Assembly: GCA_947259915.1 (NCBI GenBank)
Contig: CAMYOC010000037.1
Location: forward strand, 1 to 45,704
Direction: 5' to 3'
DNA length: 45,704 bases
Source: an uncultured Gammaproteobacteria bacterium
Lineage (GTDB): Bacteria; Pseudomonadota; Gammaproteobacteria; Steroidobacterales; XN24
The translations under genes and the position numbers were made by a program. A model generated the notes under the pieces. That model worked only from the letters and a program-made list of their open reading frames with translations, had not been told where the DNA came from and made no database searches. Shown here in pieces: positions 1 to 8,066 of the stretch; positions within the stretch are counted from its first letter, which is position 1; every line of letters starts with the position of its first letter.

Positions 1-1029
1 CCGCAATACCGCCTGGATCACGGTCGCCAGCGGGATCGCGAAGAACACGCCCCAGATGCCCCACAGACCGCCGAACAACAGGATCGCGGCGATGATCGCC
101 ACGGGATGCAGATTGACCGCCTCGCTAAACAACAGCGGCACCAGCACATTGCCGTCCAAAAACTGAATCAGACCGTAGGCGAAGAACACCCAGTAAAAAT
201 CCGGCTGCAGACCCCATTGGAAAAACGCCACTGCCGTCACCGGGATCGTGACCACCAGGGCGCCGATATAGGGGATCAACACCGAGACCCCGGTCAGCAC
301 CGCCAGCAGCAACGCATACTGTAGCCCCAGCACACGGAACACGATAAAGGCAGCAGTGCCGACGATCAGGATCTCCCAGATCTTGCCGCGGGCGTAGTTG
401 CCGATCTGGCGGTCGACCTCACTCCATACCTGGTTCGTCAGCGGTCGATGCTCGGGCAGGAAACGCGTGAACCAGGTAACGATCTGCTCGTTGTCCTTGA
501 GTAGAAAAAATACCAGGATCGGTACCAGCACCAGATAGACACCGATGGTGAACGCGGTCACCAGCGAGGATAGGGAATAGGTCAACAGCGTCTGACCGAC
601 GCCGATCACCTCGGTGCTGAGACCGGACAACATATCCTGGATCTGTCTTTCGGTAATCAACGAGAACCGCTGCGGCAACGCCAGCAGGCTCTTCTGCAAC
701 GCGGCCACGATACTCGGCACCTGCTGCGCCAACTGGGTCAGCTGTCGGATCAACAGCGGCAGCAGGCCGAAGAAGGCGAAGACCAGAGCCACGAAGAAAC
801 TGAGAAACACCAGCAACACCGCCACAAGATGGGGCACCCGGCGTCGCTCGAGACGCCCGACCAGACCCTGCAGCAGATAGGCGATAACCACCGCGGCCAG
901 CAACGGCGCGAGCATGCCACCGAAGAAATACAGCGTCCCCGCCACGACCAGAATGATCAGCAGGAGAATGACGATCTGAGGGTTCTGGAACTGACGTCTG
1001 AACCAGCCCGAAATGTTGTTTACCGCCAT
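1..1029 (-). CDS. AI-2E family transporter (PerM/UPF0118 type), C-terminus cut by window edge
   Basis: The minus-strand frame is open from an ATG at 1029 to base 1 (343 codons, no stop inside the window). The product is strongly hydrophobic, with about eight membrane segments: two near the N-terminus, a polar stretch rich in Gln and Leu (residues about 100-170), then a C-terminal block with GLWGIWGVFFAIPLAT close to the truncated end. This arrangement and the GxxGIxGxxxAxPL-type motif are typical of the PerM/AI-2E transporter family, usually about 350-370 residues, so only a short tail is missing. Members are linked to export of AI-2 or to Na+/H+ exchange; the substrate cannot be told here. 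It lies 57 bp downstream of the RND permease on the same strand and may be cotranscribed, though a functional link is not implied. Confidence 0.85.
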   Translation of the reverse strand, partial: MAVNNISGWFRRQFQNPQIVILLLIILVVAGTLYFFGGMLAPLLAAVVIAYLLQGLVGRLERRRVPHLVAVLLVFLSFFVALVFAFFGLLPLLIRQLTQLAQQVPSIVAALQKSLLALPQRFSLITERQIQDMLSGLSTEVIGVGQTLLTYSLSSLVTAFTIGVYLVLVPILVFFLLKDNEQIVTWFTRFLPEHRPLTNQVWSEVDRQIGNYARGKIWEILIVGTAAFIVFRVLGLQYALLLAVLTGVSVLIPYIGALVVTIPVTAVAFFQWGLQPDFYWVFFAYGLIQFLDGNVLVPLLFSEAVNLHPVAIIAAILLFGGLWGIWGVFFAIPLATVIQAVLR

Positions 1030-1086
1030 CGACGATATCCGGTGCCTGCCGCAAAGGGGGCTAGCATAGCAGTCTCGAACCTGCGC

Positions 1087-4083
1087 TCATACGACTGCGG
1101 CAGAGGCCCCGCGTTGTTCCGAGCGCAGCAGATAGCGGCACATGGCCGGCAACACGATCAGGGTCAGCAGGGTCGAGGCCAGCAGCCCTGAAATGATCGA
1201 CCAGGCCAGCGGCGGCCACAGCGTACTGCGGGTCATGGTCAACGGCGCCAGACCGGCGACCGTGGTGATAGTTGTGAGCAGGATCGGCCGGGTGCGTCTG
1301 GCTACCGCGTCGACGATGGCCTCGAGCAGTGGCTGTCCCCGCTCCATGTTCTTGTCCAGCACGTCGATCATCACGATCGCGTTGTTGACCACGATACCGA
1401 CCAGCGCGATCACACCGAGCAAGGCGGTAAAGCCGAACGGGTTGTCGGACAACAACAATCCGGGCACGACACCGATGGTCGCCAGCGGTACCGTCACCAG
1501 GACCATGCCGAGGCGGCGGAAGGAATTGAACTCCAGCAGCAGGAACACCAGCAGCAGGACGACGCCGACCGGCATGGCGGAGAAGATCGCCTGGTTGGCA
1601 TCGCCGGAACTCTCCAGCTTGCCGCCGAAATCGACGCTGGTGCCAGGCGGCAGCGCAAGGTCCCGGATGCGTTTCTGCAAATCGCTGGTGACGTTGCCAA
1701 ATGCGTAACCCTCGTCCAGCTCGGACAGCACGATGGAGACCCGTCGCAGATCGCGGTGCTGGATTGCGGAGGGCTGCCACACCAGCGACTGATGGACCAG
1801 CTGCGCCAGCGGCACCGACTCGCCCGCGGGCGTGAATACATAGGCCGTATCGAGATGATCGGTAGAGAAGCGCTCGCCTTCCGGCGAGCGCAGATAGATC
1901 GGCACCGGATCGAGCCCGGCACGATATTGGCCGATCTCGACACCCAGCGTGCGTCCGCGCAGCGCGTCAGCGACGTTCGAGCGGTCCAGCCCATAGCGCG
2001 ACGCGGCGGCGTCGTCGATCTCGAAGACCAGCGTCGGCGTACCGGTGCCGAGGGTCTCGCGGACATCCGCGGTGCCCTCGGTCGCGCGCATGAAATCCAG
2101 CACCTGCTCGGTGGCCGAACGCAACACATCGAAGTCCTCTCCATAGATGCGGATCTCGATCGGCGCGTCGACCGGCGGTCCCTGGCCGAGACGGTGCGGC
2201 ACCACCTCCACGTCCGGCAGACTGGTGCGAGCGTATTCGCGCACCCAGTCAGAGATCCTGGTGATGTCGCCGGCGCTGCGCGCCATCACGCCCAGCCGTC
2301 CGATGTGCGGGCTTCGCGGGTTCTCGCGCAGGTTGTAAAAGAACACCGGTCCGGAAAAGCCGGTCCAGGTATAGACTTCTTCCACCTCGGGCAGCTGTAA
2401 CAGCGCGTCAGCCATCTCCACCGCGGCCGCCGAGGTGGTGCTGATATGGGTGCCCTCGGCGAAGTTGAGATCGACCACCATCTCGCTGCGTGCGGTATCG
2501 GGGAAGAAATCACGATCGACAAAACGCATGCCAAACGCGGCCAACCCGACCATCAGCGCCGCGACGACAAGCACCGCCGCGCTGTGACCGATCGCGAATT
2601 GTCCGAGCCTGCGTCCGATCGCGGCCAGCCGGCCCTCTGTGCGGCCGACGCTGGGCCTGAGCACAAACTCGGACAGGGATGGCGTGACCAGGATGGCGTA
2701 AAAATAACTGACGGTGAGCGTCAGCATCACCATGGTCGGGATCATGCGGGTGAAGTCACCGGTGTTGCCCTTGGAGATCAGCATCGGCACAAACGCAGCG
2801 AGCGTGGTGCCGGTGGCCGATCCCAGCGGCCCGGCCAGCTCCTTGACCGCCTTGATCGAGGCTTTGCGCGGCGGCAGTCCGCGATCCAGATGCCACTGGA
2901 TGTTCTCTACCATGACGATGGCGTTGTCCACCAGCATACCGAGCCCGATCACCAGACCCGCGATCGCGATCTGCTGCAGCACGCCGCCGCCGATGGCGTA
3001 GATCGCAAGCGCCGAGAGCGTGACCAGCGGCACCACCGACGCAACCAGCAGACCGAGTCGCATGCCCATGGCAAGAAACAGGATCGCCGCAACGATGATC
3101 ACGCCGAGTAACAACGATCGACCCAATTCAGCCAGCCGCGCCTCAACGTGCACCGGCTGGAACAGGATCAGTCCGACCTGCAGCGGACTGAAGTCTCTCT
3201 GTAGCGCCGGGACCATATCCTGCAGCGCCTCGCCGAAGCGACCGACATGTACAGTGTCCCGCTCGAGGATGATGGAAAGTCCCACCGCAGATACACCGTT
3301 TACCCACATGAACTCGCGCCCGGATAGGCCACCAGCACAAAGCCACCGCGATAGGGCCGCGGTACCGCGGATCTCTTCGATGGTCCTGAATTCGGTTTCC
3401 GGACGCAGCGTCGCGGTCTTGCCCGCAACCAGCACGGTGCCGCCGCCCCGCACCTGATTACGTTTTGCCAGCTGGTCGGCCAGCACATTGGGTGTCAGAC
3501 CGACCCGTCGTGCAACGGCGTCATCGTAGGCAATGGTCACCTGCTCGCCTGGGTCACCGACGATCTCTACACGGGATACACCATCGAGCCCGTAGAGACG
3601 TTTCTTGACCCGCTCCGCCGCATCGGCCAGCTCCAGCAGATCATCCGAGCCGCTGACCACGACGACAGCGGACGAATTGTCGACCGCGCGGTCGTCCACC
3701 ACCGGATCGCCGACGCCATCCGGAAACTGTTGCTGAGCGCGTTCCACCGCGACGCGCACACGGTCCCATTGTATGTCGGTGTCGTAGACATAGTCCTGCA
3801 GGCGCAGCCGTACGGTGGCCTGGCCCGAGCGCACCGTCGATTGAATCGAGTCCAGGGTCTCGATTTCCGCCAGTTCTTCCTCCAGCGGTTCGAGGACCAG
3901 CCGCTCGACCCGCTCCGGATCGGCGCCCGGATAGGCCACCAGCACAAAGCCACCGCGATAGGGAAAGGACGGGTCTTCCTGCCGGATCATGCCATTCCAG
4001 GCGACCATGCCGACCAGAGCCAGCACCGTAGCTACGGCCAGGACCAGTCGCCGCTGGCCCGCGGCTGCGACCGCAAGACTCAT
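1087..4083 (-). CDS. RND efflux permease (AcrB/HAE1-like), with an abnormal internal segment
   Basis: The 998-residue product has the RND layout: TM1 at about residues 12-32, a porter domain, a TM2-6 block, a second porter domain and a TM8-12 block. It would work as a proton-driven inner-membrane trimer with the adaptor encoded just upstream, whose stop overlaps this start by 4 bp (ATGA). TM4 has MLVDNAIVMVEN with Asp386-Asn387, and TM10 has Asn900-Asn901, so the AcrB Asp-Asp pair and Lys are absent. At about residues 243-256 the reading frame runs through a 41-bp exact copy of DNA from the gene's own 5' end (see repeats). It reads there as unrelated sequence, LSRWLCAGGLSG, where relatives have a conserved LRDIASVTRGF-like stretch. 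The frame stays open, but the fold of that porter subdomain is probably damaged unless this is an assembly error. Substrate unknown. Confidence 0.88.
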   Translation of the reverse strand: MSLAVAAAGQRRLVLAVATVLALVGMVAWNGMIRQEDPSFPYRGGFVLVAYPGADPERVERLVLEPLEEELAEIETLDSIQSTVRSGQATVRLRLQDYVYDTDIQWDRVRVAVERAQQQFPDGVGDPVVDDRAVDNSSAVVVVSGSDDLLELADAAERVKKRLYGLDGVSRVEIVGDPGEQVTIAYDDAVARRVGLTPNVLADQLAKRNQVRGGGTVLVAGKTATLRPETEFRTIEEIRGTAALSRWLCAGGLSGREFMWVNGVSAVGLSIILERDTVHVGRFGEALQDMVPALQRDFSPLQVGLILFQPVHVEARLAELGRSLLLGVIIVAAILFLAMGMRLGLLVASVVPLVTLSALAIYAIGGGVLQQIAIAGLVIGLGMLVDNAIVMVENIQWHLDRGLPPRKASIKAVKELAGPLGSATGTTLAAFVPMLISKGNTGDFTRMIPTMVMLTLTVSYFYAILVTPSLSEFVLRPSVGRTEGRLAAIGRRLGQFAIGHSAAVLVVAALMVGLAAFGMRFVDRDFFPDTARSEMVVDLNFAEGTHISTTSAAAVEMADALLQLPEVEEVYTWTGFSGPVFFYNLRENPRSPHIGRLGVMARSAGDITRISDWVREYARTSLPDVEVVPHRLGQGPPVDAPIEIRIYGEDFDVLRSATEQVLDFMRATEGTADVRETLGTGTPTLVFEIDDAAASRYGLDRSNVADALRGRTLGVEIGQYRAGLDPVPIYLRSPEGERFSTDHLDTAYVFTPAGESVPLAQLVHQSLVWQPSAIQHRDLRRVSIVLSELDEGYAFGNVTSDLQKRIRDLALPPGTSVDFGGKLESSGDANQAIFSAMPVGVVLLLVFLLLEFNSFRRLGMVLVTVPLATIGVVPGLLLSDNPFGFTALLGVIALVGIVVNNAIVMIDVLDKNMERGQPLLEAIVDAVARRTRPILLTTITTVAGLAPLTMTRSTLWPPLAWSIISGLLASTLLTLIVLPAMCRYLLRSEQRGASAAVV
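3316..3356. repeat. 41-bp exact direct repeat, internal copy
   Basis: All 41 bases are identical to 3923-3963, 607 bp away in the same orientation, and both flanks diverge immediately. Because 607 is not a multiple of three, this copy is read in a different frame from the other one inside the same gene. It sits where relatives encode a conserved porter-domain strand, so it looks like the inserted copy. Confidence 0.97.
3923..3963. repeat. 41-bp exact direct repeat, parental copy
   Basis: Read in the gene's frame this copy encodes PYRGGFVLVAYPGA, the expected conserved strand just after TM1 of an RND permease (the PGA triad is typical). It is therefore probably the source of the copy at 3316-3356. 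Confidence 0.97.
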
Positions 4084-5153
4084 TCCAGGATCTCTACCGG
4101 CTGGTCAGGCGTCAACGCGCTGAGACCGGTCACCACCACCAGATCGCCCTCGGCGAGTTCGCCGGTCACTTCTACCTTGTCACCGAACAGACGGCCCACG
4201 GTCACGAACACCGGCTCGACGCGACCATCGACGACCCGGAACACCCGCGGCCGGCCGGTACCCGGATCGAGGATCGCGGCAAGCGGGACAAAACGCGCCG
4301 GTGTCGACGGCAGCGACAGCACCAGTTCGACGGTGAGCCCCGGTCGCAATATCTCTGCGGGCTCGAGCGCGATCTCGACCGGAAACAACCTGCCGGCCTG
4401 ACCGCCCGAATCGCCGGTCCGGACGACGCGTCCCTGTACCTGTCGTCCCGGCAGGAAGGTCAGGTCCAGTGCGACCGTCTGACCCGGCTCAAAGCGGTCG
4501 ATCAGCGTTTCCGGGATCGCCAGCTCGACCTCGAGCTGGTCGAGGGCAATGAGCTGGACCACCGGCTGGCCTGCCGCAACGTACTCGCCGATCTCGTAGC
4601 GGACGTCGGTCACCGAACCGTCAAAGGGCGCTACCAGTCGCGACTGACGCAGACGATTACGCGCTTCGGCCAGATCCGCCCGCGCCAGATCCCGGGCGGC
4701 GCGGGTGGCAGACAGATTGGTCTCGACCCGCTCCAGATCTTCCTGGCTGATCAGCGCACGCTCGCGTAGATCGGCCGCGCGCCGCTGGTCCCGTTCCAGC
4801 TGCTCCAGCCGGGCGTCCAATTCGCGCATCCGGGCCTCCCCGGCCGAGACCGCCGGTTCCAGCGAAGGATTGTAGAGACGGGCGACGACCGCATCGGCCT
4901 TCACCGCGGTGCCGAGATCGGCGGCGCGCTCGGTCAGCGTGCCGGAGACAAGAAAGGCAAGGGTCGCGCGCCGGGTGGCACGGGTGATCCCCGAAATCCT
5001 CAGCTCGCGAGCGCCCTGCGCTATCTGCACCGATGCCACGCGCACGGATCGGGCCTCGGCGTCGCTGCCGCCGGCTTCCGGATCCTGCCCGCAGCCGCTG
5101 ATCAATGCGGCGACGGCAAGCATCAGTACGGACAAATTCCTTGTGCAAGCCAT
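4080..5153 (-). CDS. RND periplasmic adaptor (membrane fusion protein), lipoprotein
   Basis: The 357-residue HlyD/AcrA-type adaptor links the permease encoded next to it to an outer membrane channel. The ATG at 5153 gives a lipoprotein signal ending LISGC, with Cys21 as the lipidated residue. The same frame opens at 5198, but that ATG lies upstream of the predicted -10 box (5189-5194), so 5153 is preferred. After the signal come a beta-barrel/lipoyl half, a coiled-coil hairpin rich in Glu, Arg and Leu (LEQLERDQRRAADLRERAL region), the second lipoyl half with VAPFDGSVTDV, and a C-terminal barrel. The stop overlaps the permease start by 4 bp, indicating translational coupling. Likely controlled by the divergent TetR gene at 5243. 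Confidence 0.92.
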   Translation of the reverse strand: MACTRNLSVLMLAVAALISGCGQDPEAGGSDAEARSVRVASVQIAQGARELRISGITRATRRATLAFLVSGTLTERAADLGTAVKADAVVARLYNPSLEPAVSAGEARMRELDARLEQLERDQRRAADLRERALISQEDLERVETNLSATRAARDLARADLAEARNRLRQSRLVAPFDGSVTDVRYEIGEYVAAGQPVVQLIALDQLEVELAIPETLIDRFEPGQTVALDLTFLPGRQVQGRVVRTGDSGGQAGRLFPVEIALEPAEILRPGLTVELVLSLPSTPARFVPLAAILDPGTGRPRVFRVVDGRVEPVFVTVGRLFGDKVEVTGELAEGDLVVVTGLSALTPDQPVEILE

Positions 5154-5188
5154 AGCTTTCGTGCCGCGCGGTGGTGAGGATGTTGGCA

Positions 5189-5232
5189 ATGTAAACATCT
5201 GATGTTACCAGTGTCAACATTCATGCTAGACT
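5189..5232. promoter_or_regulatory. Divergent promoter region with near-palindromic operator between RND operon and tetR
   Basis: On the minus strand, TTGACA (5217-5212), a 17-bp spacer and TTACAT (5194-5189) form a plausible promoter for the adaptor-permease operon. On the plus strand, TTACCA (5205-5210), a 16-bp spacer and TAGACT (5227-5232) could serve tetR. Between them lies an imperfect palindrome, GTAAACATctgATGTTAC (5191-5208), with a related half-site GTCAACAT at 5213-5220. It overlaps both promoters, as expected for a TetR-family autoregulated operator. This is inference from sequence only. Confidence 0.5.
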
Positions 5233-5242
5233 GCGCCGCGAT

Positions 5243-5902
5243 ATGACTCGATCCAAGTCAAAATCGTTCCCGGCCAGAGACAGTTATCACCACGGCGATC
5301 TGCACAGCACGCTGGTCGAGGCTGCCGAGCACCTGCTGGAGAAACAGGGTCTGTCAGCGCTCAGCATGCGTGAGGTGGCCAAGCTCGCCGGGGTCAGCCA
5401 TTCGGCCCCGTATCGGCACTTCCGCGGCAAGGCCGGACTCCTGGAAGCCGTGGCTCAGGCGGGTTTCAATCGTCTTGCGGTGATGATCAACGGCGCCCAC
5501 GACGCCTACCCGGATGATCCGGAGGCTCAGTTGCGGGCCGCCGGCGTGGCCTATGTGGAGTGGGCGACCGAGAACCCGGAGCGCACCCACCTGATGTACG
5601 GTGGCATGATGAAATCCGAGGACGTCCCGGAGACGTTGCACGCCTGCGCCGAGGACGCCTACGCCGGGATTTTCCACATCATCGATGAAGGCCGTCAGGC
5701 CGGCGTATTTGGCGGCGATGACACCGACAGCGTGGTAATCTCAGCCTGGGCCGTGGTCCACGGCCTGACCATGTTGATCCTCGGCAGCGGCAAGGTGAAT
5801 CCGGCCAACCCGGGGGAGGTGCGGCAGCTCGCGCTCAGGGTTTGCGACACCATCCTCGACGGCATCCGCTCCAGAACCGGCACCGGAGACCAGCCATCGT
5901 GA
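5243..5902 (+). CDS. TetR/AcrR family transcriptional regulator
   Basis: The 219-residue protein has an N-terminal TetR DNA-binding domain. The recognition helix-turn-helix lies at about residues 41-60, MREVAKLAGVSHSAPYRHF, preceded by YHHGDLHSTLVEAAEHLLE. The ligand-binding half contains WATENPERTHLMYG and a late AWAVVHGLTML segment, which fits the WHG-type C-terminal domain of TetR regulators. It is transcribed away from the RND adaptor-permease operon across a 89-bp gap carrying a near-palindrome, so it is most likely that pump's local repressor. Its stop overlaps the next gene by 4 bp (GTGA). The start at 5243 lies only about ten bases after the predicted -10 box, so its mRNA may have almost no leader. 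Confidence 0.92.
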   Translation: MTRSKSKSFPARDSYHHGDLHSTLVEAAEHLLEKQGLSALSMREVAKLAGVSHSAPYRHFRGKAGLLEAVAQAGFNRLAVMINGAHDAYPDDPEAQLRAAGVAYVEWATENPERTHLMYGGMMKSEDVPETLHACAEDAYAGIFHIIDEGRQAGVFGGDDTDSVVISAWAVVHGLTMLILGSGKVNPANPGEVRQLALRVCDTILDGIRSRTGTGDQPS

Positions 5903-6216
5903 ACCAGGCATCCGAGCCCAGCGTCCCTCACCCGGATCCCACCGGCGGCGGTTGGCGCCGCCGTCTGCGTTTCGAGATGATCTTCAATGGCGTGCTGATC
6001 TTGATCGGCATCATCCTGATTCCGGCCGCGGTATTTTTCACCGGCCAGGAACTCCTCGGCGAGTACTCGACGGAAGGCAAGGGCCTGCTGAATCTGTACG
6101 GGAGCATCCTCAAGGACATGGGCCGCGGCCACCTGGCAGCCTGGGGGCTGGTCCTGAGCCCGCTGCTCGGCATCACCCTGCTGCGCGTGCTGTGGCTGAA
6201 CCCTTGTCCCGTATAA
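5899..6216 (+). CDS. Small two-TM membrane protein, unknown function
   Basis: This GTG-start ORF encodes 105 residues and overlaps the tetR stop by 4 bp (GTGA). An in-frame ATG at 5842 would overlap tetR by about 60 bp and add an Arg/His-rich leader, so GTG at 5899 is preferred. Two hydrophobic segments are visible: FNGVLILIGIILIPAAVFFT and a C-terminal AAWGLVLSPLLGITLLRVLWL. The loop between them is acidic to neutral. No family is recognised. The overlap suggests it is cotranscribed with tetR. Confidence 0.6.
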   Translation: MNQASEPSVPHPDPTGGGWRRRLRFEMIFNGVLILIGIILIPAAVFFTGQELLGEYSTEGKGLLNLYGSILKDMGRGHLAAWGLVLSPLLGITLLRVLWLNPCPV

Positions 6217-6273
6217 TTATTTTTGTGTTGGTCCGCGTTTGGCGGCTGGGGGGAAGGAGTTTGGAGGGGTGTC

Positions 6274-6621
6274 ATGGGCTATTTCAGCCGAAAAAAACAA
6301 GCAGAAAAAACGGTGAATCCCGGCTCGGATAAACACGTCGAGGGCGTCGTGCGCCGGGGCTTGACGGAATCCGACGACGAGCTGCAACCAGACACGTTCG
6401 AAGCGACGGACGTGAAGCGGGGCTTCAATCCCTATGAGTCAGGTTCAGGCGGAAACCAGGGGGCGGGAGCCAAGAAGCAGCAAAAAGTGAAACCGGAAGA
6501 GGACCGTGACTGGCGTGAATCCGGGTTCAACCCTTACGACACGTATTCGAATCTCCCCAAAACACGCTCGTGGGAAGATGTGCCGTTCGACTCCGTCGAC
6601 AAGGCTCGACGGAAACCGTAA
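6274..6621 (+). CDS. Small hydrophilic protein with duplicated GFNPY motif, unknown function
   Basis: The ATG at 6274 is preceded by a good ribosome site (GGAGGGG at about 6263-6269); the frame also opens upstream at 6223, but without one. The 115-residue product is highly polar, has no signal peptide and starts MGYFSRKKQAEK. The motif GFNPY occurs twice, with FNPY at residues 51-54 and 85-88, each followed by an acidic residue, separated by a Gly/Lys/Gln-rich linker. The C-terminus is basic (KARRKP). It resembles a small disordered protein carrying two short linear motifs. No family is recognised. Confidence 0.6.
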   Translation: MGYFSRKKQAEKTVNPGSDKHVEGVVRRGLTESDDELQPDTFEATDVKRGFNPYESGSGGNQGAGAKKQQKVKPEEDRDWRESGFNPYDTYSNLPKTRSWEDVPFDSVDKARRKP

Positions 6622-6800
6622 GGTCTTAGCGGCCTGACCGGCCGGCGGGACTGCGGCGACTGCTGTCGGCGCCAGGAATGAGACCTGCGTCACGCCGCGT
6701 CGGCGCAATATCGAGCAGGCTGATCAGGCGATGAGTGTCGCTGAGACGTTTGCTAAAGGACTTTGCATTACGCATGGAGTTCTTATATCAGAGATTGCTG

Positions 6801-7241
6801 ATGAAGTATAGTGCAGTGCACAATACAGCGAAAACCGGCCGCCTGAACGTGCGCGTTTTGGCCGCGATGGCGATCGTCTTTCAGCCCGCCCTGGTCCTTG
6901 CCGATCCACCACCCGCCGCGCCGATCGACACGCTGCGCGCCGCCACGCCGTCGGACGGCAGCCCAATCAATGCTTATCCCGATCGCTATGCCCTGCCGAA
7001 AACGACCTCATCTCCGGTCGCGCGGGCGAGGGCCGCAGCGGAAATGCGCTCAGAAACCAGCACCATGCTGGCGGCCTATGCCTTCAATCGTCCGTCGTCA
7101 CCGGAGGAATTTCTTGTCTACCTCCGGGAACTCGAGGAAGTGCCGTTTTTGACCCTCTGGGAAGGCAACAGCACGCGGGTCTTCTTTGGTCTCGACGAGG
7201 ACCGGCATCCGGGCCTGCATTTCTCGCCCCGCCGCGACTAG
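6801..7241 (+). CDS. Hypothetical secreted protein
   Basis: The ATG at 6801 gives 146 residues, starting with a basic region and a hydrophobic core, VRVLAAMAIVFQPALVLA, followed by a likely signal peptidase I site before DPPP. Alternative in-frame starts exist at 6735 (GTG) and 6774 (ATG, with AAAGGA 13 bases upstream); the signal peptide argues for the last one. The mature part is Pro/Ala-rich, then has a compact block, SSPEEFLVYLRELEEVPFLT, and ends with GNSTRVFFGLDEDRHPGLHF. No known domain is recognised. It is separated from the upstream gene by about 180 bp. Confidence 0.5.
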   Translation: MKYSAVHNTAKTGRLNVRVLAAMAIVFQPALVLADPPPAAPIDTLRAATPSDGSPINAYPDRYALPKTTSSPVARARAAAEMRSETSTMLAAYAFNRPSSPEEFLVYLRELEEVPFLTLWEGNSTRVFFGLDEDRHPGLHFSPRRD

Positions 7242-7288
7242 GACTTTCCGCAAGACGCGTCTGAGTCACTCTCGGGCGGTCTCCGCCG

Positions 7289-8035
7289 CTATATCAACTC
7301 GCCCTCGCCGCCTGACACGCCCTCACAGGTGCGGCTCATGCCTTCGCTCAGCGCACGCAGCAGTACCCGCCGGATAGCCTTGATATCCGCAGCATCGACT
7401 CGGTACTCGGTGCGCCACACCAGACGGCCGTCGCTGGTTCCAAGCAGGCGCGCCTCGATCAGCAGATTCTGCCCCGCCACGCCGGGGAGCAGCGATGCAT
7501 CCACCAGCAATTCGGCCCTCGCCAGACCGGGGCCGGTCATGGCGAGATAAGCCGGGGCCAGCGTGAGCCCGCGGATACGCAAACGCAGTCCATCGGGATT
7601 GTCCGCGCTCTCGAATGCCTCGACCAGTGAGGCTGCAACAATCTCGTGCCCACCAGGTTCCCCACGATCATGGCCGCCGAGAGCCTGCGACACACCCAGC
7701 GCCGACAACGGCAGCAGGACCGCGCCGGTCGCCGCCGCCAGCGTCCGCACCGCCCCACCGCGGACGCGGGATGATAAGCCCATGCGCCTGGCCAGCCAGA
7801 CGCACAGCGGGAACCCCATCAACAAAGCAGCCGAAATCAGGTAGCGGAAACCGGCACTGTGGGTATCGATGTCTGTGCAGGCGAGCATCGTCCAGATCAA
7901 GACCAGGTAGATGAACAGGGCTCTCGGCACCAGGCGATGCCGCGACTCGGCATGTGGCTCCCCTGGCATCATCGACCTATTGCCCTGCCCCGCGCCGGGT
8001 TCCCGGATCCGACCGGCCTGCTCTTGGTGATGCAT
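7289..8035 (-). CDS. Hypothetical membrane protein paired with the TolB-like/TPR gene
   Basis: The 248-residue product begins with a polar, basic N-terminus, then hydrophobic segments at about residues 39-53 (ALFIYLVLIWTMLAC), 65-82 and 98-115. A soluble C-terminal half follows, with VEAFESADNPDGLRLRIRG and DGRLVWRTEYRVDAADIKAI. This last part resembles domains that bind or compare small envelope ligands, but no family is recognised. It starts 31 bp after the stop of the TolB/TPR gene on the same strand, so the two are probably cotranscribed. The start is uncertain: internal Met codons at residues 22 and 23 are possible. Confidence 0.6.
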   Translation of the reverse strand: MHHQEQAGRIREPGAGQGNRSMMPGEPHAESRHRLVPRALFIYLVLIWTMLACTDIDTHSAGFRYLISAALLMGFPLCVWLARRMGLSSRVRGGAVRTLAAATGAVLLPLSALGVSQALGGHDRGEPGGHEIVAASLVEAFESADNPDGLRLRIRGLTLAPAYLAMTGPGLARAELLVDASLLPGVAGQNLLIEARLLGTSDGRLVWRTEYRVDAADIKAIRRVLLRALSEGMSRTCEGVSGGEGELI

Positions 8036-8066
8036 GCGTCTCTATTTGTGTCACCGCCGTCGCGAG

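Noticed and set aside
5154..5198. Longer adaptor start at 5198
   Set aside because: It lies upstream of the predicted -10 box and would spoil the lipoprotein signal that starts at 5153.
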